This document shows, piece by piece, positions 20,957 to 31,975 of a DNA stretch of 64,000 nt. Position 1 is the first letter of the stretch. Each line of letters opens with the position of its first letter. The position numbers were made by a program, and so were the translations under genes. Source of the stretch: Heligmosomoides polygyrus polygyrus (taxonomy: Eukaryota; Nematoda; Chromadorea; Rhabditida; Heligmosomidae); assembly GCA_947396885.1 (NCBI GenBank), contig OX377202.1:29131407-29195406 (forward strand), read 5' to 3'. Under the pieces are notes generated by a model, which was not told the origin of the DNA, did no database searches, and worked only from the letters and a program-made list of their open reading frames with translations.

Positions 20957-22439
20957 ATGATCAATTAATATATTGCGGAGGAAATGTACTTACAATAAAT
21001 GAATATTTCGCCCGTGAATTGCGATAGTCAGCCGATGAATAGTTCATTCACTTACCTCGAAAGATGAGCATGCTTAGTGGGCCTTCGAGGATTCAAGTTT
21101 TGGATCGATTCGAGGTGCGCGTGATTGCCGACGGCTCTCCCGACTACGCTATTCCTTGTGGCACTGAGCTCGTGAACAATTATTATATAAATCCGCAGTT
21201 AGGCGTTAGACGGCCCAAACAGTTCAACTCAATAGCTCAACATGGCAGCGAAACGCGTTTGAATAAAAAGTACTCCTTTCGTGCTTTACTTTAGATACCT
21301 TTGAAATGGCCAAATAAGGCTATTAGTACCGACAGTATACTGGAGACAACTCGGGTCGGAAGTGGAACGCCTTTAGATCTGCAATGCCTTTTATGGTGTT
21401 TCATGCGTTGCAGCGGAATAATGATAACGAATCACAAACAAGGTGACTAATAGGAGATAATGAGAGAAGAGAACTCTTTTATGTTCCGGAAACGAGACGG
21501 ACGCTGCACTATTTATCTTGTAGCGTTTCACGCAGTAAGGAGAGCTGAAGGGGGTTTTAGGTGTTTCCTTGGTCTAGCACTTGCTTCTTTCAGCTGCAGC
21601 TTCTTACCAATAGTGTTAAGCTAAAAAGAAGCGGACAGACTCAGACCAGTTCCCATTCAGATTTTGGACAAGGGGCCATTATAAAATACCCATGGAAAAA
21701 GCCCTGAAACCAACGGTCGCAACAGCTACCGAGGTGTAACAGAATTTAGAGCTGAGAACGTCATCAACAATTGTTACCACCTCGCGTTACGCAAGTTGAC
21801 TTTTCCTTTTTTAGGAGATAAATTCATCAGAAGATCAGGTTTCCACTCTCAGGATAGAGCGTTCACTTCCACACAGCCGCCGTTTCTCAAGATATGACTA
21901 TTAGGGGAAATATGTAACATCAAGGAATTCTGCCTAATCGGCGGCAGTCCTCAAATTTTGAGCAATTTTCTGAGCCTTGAATTGCACGCATTGCAAATAG
22001 ATAGCTCTGTGGTGTTCGTAGCGGATGATCCAGTTCTTGGATTTTGGACCGTGAGATTTTCATCACGTAGGAAAGCTGCGCATCCATGTTTAGCTCAATC
22101 CTCATCAACCTGAACCCTTTTGCAGCGCCTCTTGGAAGCGATTCATAGCATTTGGGAATGCGAGGAGCTGCAATTAAGTGGCGTTGTTGTCACGCTGCTG
22201 TTCTGCCTTCAAGTAATGCTTCGTGGGCGATGTTTTCATTGACATTTGCCTGTTCAGCGCACTGAAGAGGTATAAGTAATGGGTTCAGGTAAACCGGTTT
22301 CGTTAGAAATCGTGTTCTGCATTACAATAGTACAAGAAGTGACTCTAGAAGCCTGAGAGTGGCTTCTTGAAAGCGCTGACAATGAAAGGCTAACGCTGTT
22401 GAGCCATCAGCAAGGACATATGGCAAGCTACACGATGAG
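20957..22439. other. About 1.5 kb with nothing recognised
   Basis: Short chance frames (for example 21064-21294) and no visible repeat partners. Confidence 0.5.
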
Positions 22440-22570
22440 CGAAGGCTACATCGACTACAGGTGTAATTTATTCAGAGAGATGACTCACATTCCAGTTTTT
22501 AAAAAGTGTCGAGGCTCAAAATCTTAAAGGATTTCATCACGGTGTTTCAACTCCTGTTGGTAAATAGGTG
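22440..22570 (+). repeat. Dispersed repeat, copy 2 (partner at 1288-1410)
   Basis: See the 1288-1410 entry for shared blocks. Same orientation. Confidence 0.55.
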
Positions 22571-22931
22571 AACAAAAGCACGTATTTCAGTCACTGAAAA
22601 CACTATGTTTCGTAACGTTTTTATAAAGGCCAATCAATGCATTTTACAGATACAACAGCACATAAAAATCCTGCACAATTCAAAAACACAAACTACGTTA
22701 ATGGCTGTTGCTACATATGTAGATGTCCCCTGACCGTTAAGCCATCGATACTGCGATCCCGTCCTTCCCAAGTGATAGAACCTCTTCATTCGACGAGAGC
22801 CCCTTCCTTTCCTATAAGTTAGTCAGTTTCCTCTCTCCTGGTTCAATGCTGGAGAAAGAATTACATTCCGACAAACGCGAATGGGCTGTTTGTTGTTTAT
22901 TAACTCGGAATGGTTGCTGAAGAAGGCGAAT

Positions 22932-23195
22932 CTAGGTGGAGTTGCAAAGGGAGCACTTGGGCGTCATTTCTCCCAACTCCTCAAAGAACATTAGTGCAGC
23001 CAAAATAACGATCATAGGTAATATCTCGCCATAGGTGCAGTTGATGGAGCGGAAGGAGGAGAACTGCTCCTTACATGCGTGGTTGCCACGATTTCGATTT
23101 AAGTTTGGCATCTGAGCCTGAGATACACGACACGATTCCTTCAAATTAATCTCTAGCACTTGGCATCCTGAGCAGCAACCAACTTCATCCAACAA
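22932..23195 (-). CDS. Possible exon-like frame, unknown
   Basis: An 87-codon minus-strand frame with six cysteines in the ATG-to-stop reading and a hydrophobic run (ILPMIVILAALMFF). A possible splice acceptor (TATCTCAG) lies upstream of AQMPNLNRN. No family recognised. In this repeat-rich setting it may well be chance. Confidence 0.15.
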   Translation of the reverse strand: MLDEVGCCSGCQVLEINLKESCRVSQAQMPNLNRNRGNHACKEQFSSFRSINCTYGEILPMIVILAALMFFEELGEMTPKCSLCNST

Positions 23196-23949
23196 CTGGC
23201 TCGCCTTCAGTCAAAAGGGTCGCGAATCGCCTGACCCAAACTTGGCAATAATATGAGGTGAGGTGATGAAGCAGTAGTTCTAAACCCTGTTGTGTACAAA
23301 ATACGCTTCTCTCGAGACTGCAAAGAACTGGGAAATAGACAGGTGACGTAGTCTTCTCAGATGTCCTTAAACTGTGGACATGATTCCTTCTGAAGAAACC
23401 ATGAGCGCTGCTGTTGAAGACCAGGGGTCTCTACAGAGCAACTACGAATATTGTAAAAGTCACAATTACTTAGAGCCTTCCTGCTCAGGCATATTATATT
23501 GCTTATCTACTTACTTTTTATTTATTGTTTTCAGTTCCAGTAGCTGAGCAGGCAGTGCAGTTGAAATGAATTTTATTGCATTCAAACTCGTGTCATGAGT
23601 GGACTGACGAGGCGAAGAATCTTTATATTTATTGAGACACGCGAAGATAGCGCAACCCAACACTACACAAAGCGAGTAAAACGAAAGGGAGAGAGTAATA
23701 CAATGAGCAAGTGTATGAGGACAGAAGACAAAAAATTGTTAAAAGGGGCAGTGAAACAAAAAGGGCACAACAGAAAAGGGAACAGAAAATGAGTAGGGAG
23801 AAGGGCATTCCCATTACGACAAGTACCAAAGCGCCTCGAAAAAAACTGGAAACCTCAGAAACGACTAAGAAACTTTGCCAAGCATTCGCTTGAAAGCCCA
23901 GGTATTATGTCTTTGCATACGAAATGGCAGATTTTTACTGAAAGTTTTA
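23196..23949. other. No gene seen; lysine-rich chance frames
   Basis: The plus-strand frames at 23595-23893 come from an A/G-rich stretch (many AAA, GAA and AGA) and carry no domain. Confidence 0.5.
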
Positions 23950-24862
23950 TCAGATCACAATTTTGCTTGGAAGCAGTATTAAATGTTAATCGAAATAAGA
24001 AAGGAAGTCATTTTCGACATCATTTTGGTTGCCGAATTTTTTATCTTCATCTCGACGATTTAAATGCTTGAAAATGTTGATCGGTAGGAAACAGATCTGA
24101 TGAATATACTGGATGTGGCAGAGTCTCGTATTCTAATCCATCCAGTTCCTGGGCAACGCTTTTTGAAACGTGCGGATTCGCGCTGTCATGCCGTAAGATC
24201 GGGCCTTTTCGATTGACCAAAGCCGGCTGTTTTTCTACCAATTTCTGGTGCATCACTTCAACTTCGGCACAGGCTTCTCTGCTGTAATAGGCTCTCCAGT
24301 TATCAAGAACTTGTAATGGACTTCACCAGCCATTGTCCACCAGGCGGTCGACACGGTCTTCTTTGGATGGAGACTTGGTTTCGGCACCACCTTGGGACTC
24401 TCATTCTTCTCCAGCCATTGTGCAGGGCAAGGATGATTGTCATAAAGGATCCGTTTTTCGTCGTATGTCAAGATCCTGTCCAAGAAAGGCTCCATCTGCC
24501 CGGCGGTCAGTCGTGCGGGTTCGTTTATCCAATCTCTTCCCTCTTCCGAACACATTTAAGCGGCGACTGATAGTGCTGCCGTCAGCGCCAAAATGCTGTG
24601 CTGGCTCTCAGCAGTTTGATGCGGATCAGCTTCCTCCATGGCTTTGAGTTAGTCGTCGTTAAGAAGCGATCGCAGCCTTCCTCGGTCTTCATCTTCGAGA
24701 CTTTCATCTCTTGATCGAAACCTTCCGAATCAGTGACGATTATGCGTTCCTTAGCGAAATCGTCCCCAAATGAAGCGTTGATGTTAGAAACTGCGTCCGC
24801 GGCATTAAGTCCACTTTTCCATTCATAAAAGTAGAGCACCCAAATGCCACGTTAATTCATAC
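23950..24862 (-). pseudogene. Mariner transposase, cecropia/Hsmar1-like, heavily broken
   Basis: On the minus strand, several frames together give the mariner order. The N-terminus is GIWVLYFYEWKSG, then NAADAVSNINASFGDDFAKE (near 24860-24740). The first catalytic aspartate is in LDRILTYDEKRILYDN, followed by PCPAQWLEKNESPKV. The second is in RKGPILRHDSANPHVSKS and the third in PVYSSDLFPTDQ, with 34 residues between them. The C-terminal part is FKHLNRRDEDKKFGNQNDVE (near 24060-24000). Most of the DNA-binding linker is missing or unreadable, and there are several frame changes. I could not identify convincing terminal repeats, so only the gene remains are called. Confidence 0.85.
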
Positions 24863-24927
24863 TTTACAAACGACGTCAAAAATTCGGCACGCCTTAGGCC
24901 ATAAGGTTCTAGTCAGGAGTATTTATA

Positions 24928-25010
24928 ACATCCCGTAGAAGTAGAATGCGCTGGCGCATCCCAGAAGGGATTGAGTAACGCCGTCCTTTATCCTTTATTT
25001 ATTTTGTTAT
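24928..25010 (+). repeat. SINE family, 3'-end fragment
   Basis: Carries the 3' part of the tRNA-derived SINE described at 30469: ACATCCCGTAGAAGTAGAAT, then GGGATTGAGTAACGCCGTCC and the tail TTTATCCTTTATTTATT. The tRNA-like head is missing. It is the leftmost copy in the window. Confidence 0.8.
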
Positions 25011-26757
25011 TCTAAAGGAACAGTGGAAATCCTCAAAAACCTTTTCAACACCCTTGTATTTATCACCAGTTTTAAAGTATTGCAGCTGTTGTAAAAACCC
25101 TAATTTTTCATTAACTTGGCGTTCTCTTCTACCATACTTTTCAATTATCACCCATATTTTCACTTTTTATCGAAACTCGATATATCAGCTCACTCGCTCA
25201 TGGAAAGCAACACCTCCGTTATAAATTTCAGCTGTGTCGTCGTTCGCTTCGCCGTCCCTTTACCGCCGTCCTCTTCGTCAGCATTCCACTGAAAGCGTCG
25301 TTGTTGGCTTCAAGGCGACTCCTTTGTGTGATGGCTTCACTTCACCTATATGAGCAAGGTTTTTTTTTCGTTGCCTTGAGAAACCAACCAGAGGGGAAAG
25401 TAGAGCAGGCCATTCGTCACTGTTTTTGAAAAACTGGTCAAGTTTTCCTTTAAGTATTCTTGCGATTGATGCGAGAGAAGGTACGTGTCTTCAAGTTGCC
25501 ATTGTCCTGAAGACTGTTTCCGGCTCCCAAGAAAAAGTATTGCTGGTATTAATAGCTGATCGTAAAATAACCAGCGGACGATTGAAACCTGCAGAAGAGC
25601 TATGATGGGCAATGGTGGACCGGCTTGCGCTAGAAATGAGACGAGGTTGGTCAGTGACGATGTCGGTGACGATGACTGGCTTGCAGATGCTCACACTAAT
25701 CGCATGCTACGTGTATACTCGAAGGCTGCTGTACGCTGTAGAAGGGATCTGGTTTCGGCTGCTGCTCTCCTCACTCTTGGGAGGGCGAGGAAGAGGTCGA
25801 TGTCTCGTGCGGGCATAGGTTAGGGCTTCAGCAGGTGCGCAGACCTGTTTCAATGCCGACGGCGACGTCGCCATGGCCGTCGCGCGGCTTACACTGTAGG
25901 CAAATCCCGCCACAACACGGCCTTAAACCGCAGAACCGGATCCGCTTTTCGAGGTGAATAGCAGCTGAGAGAATAGTCGTCTCTCCCACCAACCTCAGCT
26001 CTTCGTCGACAACCTCATTTGTGTACCTCTTCGGCTTAGCCCCATTGTTCTCCTATACTCCCTCTCTCAACCCTTTATTTATTTATATTTATAGCCACAC
26101 GATTACAAATGAGAAACAACATTAGATCAAATACAGTTTAAACACGCTACAACCGTACATTGTACAAGTCATCTCTAGTTTACACAACAACGCAAAATCT
26201 CGAGAGCACAAAACTATGGATTTTCCTAGAGGTACTTCTCAGCAATTTTTTAAAGTGCCTTAGAGTGTATGTCAAATTGTATTGTAAAATTAGGATCTTA
26301 CATTACTTTTATTTAAATTTATGTTTATTTGATTTGAATGTCTCAATTTCCCTTAGCAGCGTTAACTACGTAGGTTGTTTCTGTATTATAGGAAGGCTAT
26401 GCCCATCATCAGTCATAACTAAACTTTATAGGACGAAACGTAAGATTTATAATGGCGATGTGAACTTGCTGTTGAGAACCCTTGTCCACAGTCGTTTACC
26501 CTTGTCACTAAAGAGGTGGGAGTGCACTCTCTAATTTATCCCAAGGATTCCTACATATGCAGAAGAACATCCGGACATCTATTCTGCAACAGTCTATGAT
26601 CTCGTTAGGACAATTTAAACAACACAAAATTCCTCCTGCAAATCTGAGAAATAAAAACATAAAATGTCGCCGTTGATGAACCTCATTATTGTTGTGTACA
26701 CCATCATTAAATTAAGACATATTTCCGCTGTTTTTGCTCCTAATTTCACAAATCATA
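25011..26757. other. About 1.7 kb without a recognised gene
   Basis: A somewhat GC-richer patch at 25590-25915 keeps several frames open on both strands, without a family match. Near 26072 a TTTATTTATTTATATTTAT run begins an AT-rich stretch with a 124-codon plus-strand frame (26160-26534) of low-complexity hydrophobic composition. I do not call it a gene. Confidence 0.45.
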
Positions 26758-28014
26758 TTAGGTTGTAACTGAACCACTGTAAATTTAAACAGTTAATATC
26801 TCGGCTTGTAGGCAAGTTTATTAATTAAAATAAAAACCTTCTAATTCTACACATCTTTGCCAACGTGACACAAGCTTTTCTATCCCAGTAGCATACTGTT
26901 CTGGAATTAACGAAATCTTCGAAGGCACTTTCGGCAACCTGTTGGTATCTGAATATTTTCCCTACCAAGAAGTCGCCGAGATGCTTGAAGAAATGGTAGT
27001 CTGTTGGGGAGAGGTCGGGAGGAAACGGAGGATGTGGTAGAGTTTCAATGCTCAGCTCATTCAATTTCTGCAACGTCATTCGTGCTACATGGGGCGAGCA
27101 TTGTCGTGCAGAAGGAGAGCTCGCCTTCGGTTTACCAAGGCCGGCCGGATATCCTTCAACTTTTTCATAATTTCTTCAATTTCAATGCAGTACTTCTCTG
27201 CCGTGATGAATTCACCGTGAGGGAGGAAGCTGTGGTGAATAATTCCCAGCAAACACACCACACTGTCGCCATTACTTTCTTTTGGTGCAATTCCGGCTTC
27301 GCAAAAACTGGGGCTCTCATCGCTGTCCACCCACTGTGCCGATCGTCGCCTGTTGTCGTACATTATCCATTTCTCGTCACAGGTTACGATGCGATCAAGG
27401 AATGGGTCCTTTTCGTTCCGTAGAAGCAGTGCAGACGAGATCTCATATCGTCGGTTTCTTTGCTCCTCAGACAGCTCGTGAGGCACCCATCTTTCCAGCT
27501 TTTTGGTCTTTCCAATTTCCTTCAGATGCCGGGCAGCTGTGTTGTGACTGACGCCAAGAACCTTCGCTATCTCCCTGGTACCTTTGTGTGGATCCTCCTC
27601 TATCACATCTCTCAGCTTGTCCTCATCAATATCACTATGCCTCCCACGACCTTCATGTTCTTCCAAGCTCTCATCTCCATTCCGGAACTTCTGATACCAA
27701 CGATACGCCGTCCGAATTGTGGAACATCCTTGACCGAATGCGGCGTTGTTCTTCTCGTCCGCCTCCTTAGCTGTAGTGCCCAGCTTGAATTCATACAAGT
27801 AAATGCCTCGGATCACCCTTTTGTCCATCTGCAAAAAAGTCAATAAAACTCTAAAGTTTTCCCACTTTTACATAGAAAATTTGGTACTCTCCGGTAGAGC
27901 AAAGTTTGCGCTTCTAAATGATATGCCACATGTTACGGTTTGTTCTTGATCGAACGCGTAAAGACGCGCCAAAAAATGGCGCGAGCCAGTGCCATTTAAT
28001 TCGTTACAATCTAA
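26758..28014 (-). mobile_element. Near-intact mariner (bandit/Hsmar1 type) with both ends
   Basis: The left end TTAGGTTGTAACTGAACC matches the right end read in reverse, TTAGATTGTAACGAATT. Both are flanked by TA (26756-26757 and 28015-28016). Length 1257 bp, close to the known hookworm element bandit (about 1.3 kb, from general knowledge). The transposase lies on the minus strand. The ends have diverged from each other, so this copy is not brand new. Confidence 0.9.
26825..27843 (-). pseudogene. Mariner transposase, cecropia/Hsmar1-like, one frameshift
   Basis: Cut-and-paste transposase. From 27843 the frame is open for 252 codons. The N-terminus MDKRVIRGIYLYEFKLG leads into helix-turn-helix DNA-binding segments (STIRTAYRWYQKFRNGDESL and TREIAKVLGVSHNTAARHL). 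The linker is ERWVPHEL, and the first catalytic aspartate is in DRIVTCDEKWIMYDN. The second is in LLLHDNARPM, where the frame breaks at about 27085. The rest continues in another frame as TLQKLNELSIETLPHPPFPP and DLSPTDYHFFKHL with the third aspartate, 34 residues after the second, and ends near 26825. A further defect may lie near KACVTLAKMC, where the usual C-terminal WQKC motif is blurred. ATG at 27828 (MDKRV) is the start that fits the family better than 27843. Confidence 0.93.
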
Positions 28015-28016
28015 TA

Positions 28017-28350
28017 ACTTTAACGTTCAAGTTCACCTGTATCACATGTCACCAATCGTCCCGTTGACCATAGAATTGCTCGAGTGGGCGCCAGCAGCGT
28101 CTACATTCGTCCCTGTCGGGTGCCAGAATGCTCCAATAGATCTCCTCGCCCGAGGGACACGAATATCGCCATGTCGATCGTTCAGGGCTTTCGCGAAGAA
28201 TTTCGATCTAAGCGTTTTTGAGTGTCTCTGTGTTTTCTTGACATCTCTTAGAGTGTGACACGGCCAGCCCACCTAATTTTCCACTACATGGCCCATACGG
28301 CAGTGTCTCTGATCTGGAACGTTAACGAATCTCGCAACTCTGGATTCATC
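28017..28350 (-). pseudogene. RTE LINE C-terminal fragment (5'-truncated)
   Basis: The minus strand matches, base for base over long stretches, the RTE fragment at 49790-50413. Shared blocks are AAAATTAGGTGGGC(T/C)GGCC, GAAGATGAATCC / CGAAGATCAG, and the coding order KALNDRHGDIRVPRARRSIG, then SNSMVNGTIGD in place of the usual LEQLDDQ..DR ending. Frameshifts near 28250 separate the AGHV..RDVK part from the rest. It begins 2 bp after the TA flanking the mariner at 26758-28014, so the mariner probably jumped into its 3' region. Confidence 0.8.
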
Positions 28351-29204
28351 TTCAAGTTATGAGTGCCGAAATACATGGCAATCTTGACGCGCCATTATGG
28401 AAGGTGGGGCTTCTCCCACGGAAACGCTTCCAGAAGCTTCCTAACTTAACTCTGTGTAAGCGATGTGCTCTGAAGGCGTATAGAACTAAGTTCAATCTTC
28501 AATTTGTAATTCCACAGTTTGTGTCCAGTTGAATTTAGCGATCTGTTACTGGGAGAGGCTACTAGATAGGAACCTTCTATTTAGCCAAGCAGGACACCTC
28601 TCAATAAGTCTATTTAATTCGTCCTCATATTCTCTTTGGCATCCTTTTTATAGCCTATCAGATTGCTTTCTTGATTCCCTTATGAACTGTTGCTTGATCG
28701 CCAAACATCAAAAGTGACTCCTTTAAAGTGACCTAGAAGATTCGCGATGGTTAGAAGAGGCAAGTTCTTGTCCATTTCTTCCTGGAATCCTTTCGTGATA
28801 TAGCCCATGGCCTCTGCTGTGTATATCGCATAATTAGTCTTTTGCATCTGTCGTTTTTCCAGTTTAGAAAGAAAATGGAGTGTTGTTGGTGCCCGATTTA
28901 TTGAAGGGCCACGGCATAGAGCGCAGATATAGCGAGCTCAATTTATGTTCAAGAAGATGTGTGGTTCAATAGGTTATTTTTTGAAGTATCCCAAGCCTTG
29001 GGTTAATCTAAGGAAAATCATTTGAGCTTTGCTGCATCACTAGAGGTCTTATATTGCTCGTTCAAATCGCTTCACAACTGCCTCTCCCAAGGTAGCCTCT
29101 GCATCTTGTTTAAATTCCGACATAGCTGTCCGAGATTCAAGCTATAACGCTTCGTGATAGCGGGCTATTCGGCCGTCAGAAAAACATCCTGTTGAATAAA
29201 CCGC
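28351..29204. other. About 850 bp with nothing recognised
   Basis: Only short frames. Confidence 0.5.
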
Positions 29205-29666
29205 TCAACTGTTGAAAGGCAGTGTTTTCGTTTCGCATGTGATTAGAATGCCATGTTTTCCCTGCATAACAACTACAGAAGAGCCCACCAAGTCGTGTAG
29301 AAAAAATAAGCAACAATTGTGAAAATCTGCTGAAATGTGCATTGCTCTGATAAATAAAATGTTACTATCCCTCACAGTGAGAACCGAAATTAACATACCG
29401 CTAAATTCATCATATGAATCTCCCTGTAGGATTTGCAGTTGCAAACAATTCCCGATTTGGTACGATTCACGTGTTGATGTTGTTTCTCGTGTTTCTTGCA
29501 ATTTCTCCATGGGGAAATTCCCACCGTGCGTAAGAGCTGCGCCAAATTCCTTCCGCAGCTCATCAGCTCTAACTTTCCAATTTCTCGCGACTTGAAGATT
29601 ACTACTAGCATGTTTTATTGGCAGTGATAGTATACGTGTAACGGTTTTCATTAAAATGGTTGACAA
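29205..29666 (-). CDS. Open frame of 153 codons, unknown
   Basis: An uninterrupted minus-strand frame in AT-rich sequence. Its first half is soluble and protein-like (ARNWKVRADELRKEFGAALT, then NFPMEKLQETRETTS). The rest is hydrophobic and Cys-rich (HNCCLFFLHDLVGSSVVVM). A possible acceptor (TCTTCAAG) precedes SREIGK / RNWK. No family recognised. It could be a real exon, a retroelement scrap or chance. Confidence 0.25.
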   Translation of the reverse strand: MSTILMKTVTRILSLPIKHASSNLQVARNWKVRADELRKEFGAALTHGGNFPMEKLQETRETTSTRESYQIGNCLQLQILQGDSYDEFSGMLISVLTVRDSNILFIRAMHISADFHNCCLFFLHDLVGSSVVVMQGKHGILITCETKTLPFNS

Positions 29667-29879
29667 TGAATGAGGCTATGGTCATTTGAAATTGGAGGTC
29701 AAAAATGGCGGAAACTTTCAATACAACTTATTACTTTGAATGCATTTTTTCCTTACACTATGGATTCAGTCACAAACTCGTTAGGAATTTCCTGGTTTCA
29801 AGTCAGTTTACTTAAGCCTCACGTGGTTGGTATCAAGGTGTTAAGCTGTTACAACGATGTTTCGTTGCCATCAAACTCA

Positions 29880-29955
29880 CCAGGCGGGACTCAAACCCGC
29901 ACCTCCTGCTGACCGTGGGGTAATGCTCTACGCCATTCCACCACTGGCGCCGTTG
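29880..29955 (-). repeat. tRNA-like head (second SINE type or tRNA pseudogene)
   Basis: On the minus strand GGCGCCAGTGGTGGAATGGC, then GTAGAGCATTACC, gives an A-box-like D arm (TGGTGGAATGG). GCGGG, TTTGAGT, CCCGC is a clean five-pair T arm with a B-box-like core (GGGTTTGAGTCC). The anticodon arm does not fold convincingly and the acceptor ends do not pair, so I do not call a functional tRNA or an anticodon. Confidence 0.45.
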
Positions 29956-30457
29956 ATCGAACGCAACATCAGCCACACGCAACTGCCCCTGGTTTCATCC
30001 TTTCCAAACAGGTCTGGTGATATCCATATGTTACGCTCCCCAAAGGAAAATAGGTTTTGTTTGCCTTACGCGGGAGCAATTTCTATTAGAGCTCGATTCC
30101 TGCCTAGTTAAGTTACACATTTCCCCATCCAAGATGCTCTAGTTAGAATAATGCATCGTGTTGGGATTGGATTGAAATTTTTCGATCAGGACGGATTTCT
30201 CTAACCTCAACAACACAGCAATGAAACTCTTACAGTAGGCACTCAATACAAGAAACAGTTCGCTTTTGCCACGAGAAAAAAGAAAACCATTTTCGGCTGC
30301 TCTGCGGCCAAGAGCTGTGTCTCTTGCATCTGTATGAACACATCTGTGAAAGAGGCTAACCTAAGGGCTTCATAAGCACTTTCCAAAGAGGAATTTGCTC
30401 AGAAGAAAAAGTGGTCACTATTTGAATAGATTTTTAGAACAATCTGTGAAGCTATAA

Positions 30458-30759
30458 TAATGCACTCTTAGGGCACATGTAGCGCAGCCGGGGGAGGTGC
30501 CGGCTGTCATGTGCACCCGACACCAGGTTCCTGGTTCGGATTTTCCGCTGCGGCCAACCAAACCTTCCATTTCTCCGGGGCCGGTGAATTGGTGCCAGAG
30601 TGTCTGGGAAGGATAAAGCGCTGACTTGTCCATCGGTTGTGCACCGCAAGTCATTGTATGGCCAAATATGCATCCACGACATCCCGTAGAAGTAGAATGT
30701 GTGATGCATCCCAAAAGGGCTTGAGTAACGCCGTCTTTCATCCGTTATTAATGCACTCT
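30458..30759 (+). mobile_element. tRNA-derived SINE with target-site duplication (best copy)
   Basis: The element spans 30469-30748 (280 bp) and is flanked by an exact 11-bp duplication, TAATGCACTCT, at 30458-30468 and 30749-30759. The head has a pol III A box (TAGCGCAGCCGG, 30480-30491) and a B-box-like GGTTCGGATTTTCC (from 30533). Family-conserved body blocks follow: CTTTATCCTTCCCAGACA (in reverse here), TGGCCAAATATGCAT, and ACATCCCGTAGAAGTAGAAT. The end is GAGTAACGCCGTC, then a TTTCATCCGTTATT tail. A-box and B-box matches plus target duplication mark a pol III-transcribed retroposon. It encodes nothing and would need a LINE's enzymes. Frames across it on both strands are not genes. Confidence 0.88.
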
Positions 30760-31737
30760 CCAGCCGAAATAAACCAAAACTTGCAAACCTGTGAAGCATT
30801 TGTTCATAAGGACATTGCTTCAGACAACAACGCGAACACTGTCCCTAGTCTCTAGTGTTCCATCAACCTGAATCTTAAACGTTAGCAGCTTATTCGCAAG
30901 GAAGCCTAGATTATAACATTATTTTACTAGAACTGGTATGTTCCTCTTCAAATGGGGATATTGTTGTTTAAATGTGGCAATCTAAACTCAACTTTATTTT
31001 CTGGACCAACCAAATAGTACGCGCCAATAAGCCACTTGCATGTGTAAGAAAGGGGGGAGTTCACTTATTTTATGCTCTATAAAGATGATCCACCGACAAG
31101 TATATTCGTTTTCCAGTGGAATAAAATGAATTTTCGTCCAAAACTGCGCTTATTTATGTGTTATAAGGAAGGCCATGCGCAACTATCGAAAATGGAGGGA
31201 AAATTTAGACAAGCGCATCCAGCTTTTCCTTTAACTGGTGATTACACCAGAGAAATCTGCACCAGTAGTGTTGCAAATTTTTGCACGGACAACTTTAAGT
31301 GCAGTTCGGCGCTGCAACGCTTCTGGGGTTTTATCATTTAACAGCGCCGGACATATGTTCGTTCTACACATTTCCGCTTATCTTCCACAAAATCTTATCA
31401 AAGGTGTGTTGCGTGACCAAACAGCTGACATTATTTATCTTGTGGTGAATCATGCCAACCAAAGGGCACCTAATTCCGATAATGACCCTTGATAGGAGTA
31501 CAAATTAAGGATTGGCAGCGAAGGGTACCTCATTTGCATATTCTGTGCAAATTTTTCCACATGGACGAAATGATTCGCAGTTAAACTGTCTGTCAGTCTG
31601 GGGTACAAGTTTTAGATAAATGTCAACCGTTTGTGACTGAAAAATGGCGGAAACCTTCTGTCCTATCTAAAGGTAGAGTAAAAAATAGAGAATGAGTCGG
31701 GCTTTTTGAGATAGGTAAGGTAGATTGAGAGGCCAGA
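30760..31737. other. About 1 kb with nothing recognised
   Basis: Chance frames such as 31072-31341. Confidence 0.5.
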
Positions 31738-31975
31738 AGCTAGAAAAGACGGCGCTAATCAAACCCTTTGGGATGCGTCGCGCATTTTACTTCTACAGAC
31801 AAGGATTAAGTACGGACAATTTTAATGCGTATTTTGCCTATACGGTGACTTGCGCTCGCCAGCCGATGGCAAAGCCAGTGTTTTATCATTCCTGGGGAAG
31901 TCTGGTACCAGTTCGTCAACTGCGGAAGGCCAAAGGGCTCGGTCATCCTGGGCGGGAAATCTTAACAAGGAAAAG
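31738..31975 (-). mobile_element. tRNA-derived SINE, degenerate copy
   Basis: Body blocks in reverse: CAAACCCTTTGGGATGCG, ATTTTACTTCTACAG, ATGCGTATTTTGCC, GCCAGCCGATGG, CTGGTACCAGTTCG and GGCGGGAAATCTTAAC. The extreme head is lost. AGAAGCTAGAA on the left and AGAAAGCTAGAA on the right may be a worn target duplication. Confidence 0.75.

Noticed and set aside
23595..23893. Lys-rich plus-strand frames resembling a nuclear protein
   Set aside because: Low-complexity A/G-rich DNA explains the composition; no splice context or domain.
26160..26534. 124-codon plus-strand frame as a membrane protein gene
   Set aside because: The hydrophobic, Leu/Phe/Tyr/Ser-heavy composition follows from T-rich DNA; no start context, splice sites or family signature.
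27004..27846. Plus-strand frames of 139, 89, 128 and 60 codons
   Set aside because: All are antisense to the near-intact mariner transposase.
30418..30855. Three frames of 72-115 codons as genes
   Set aside because: They lie within a SINE copy bounded by its target duplications; frames in other SINE copies differ and are not conserved.
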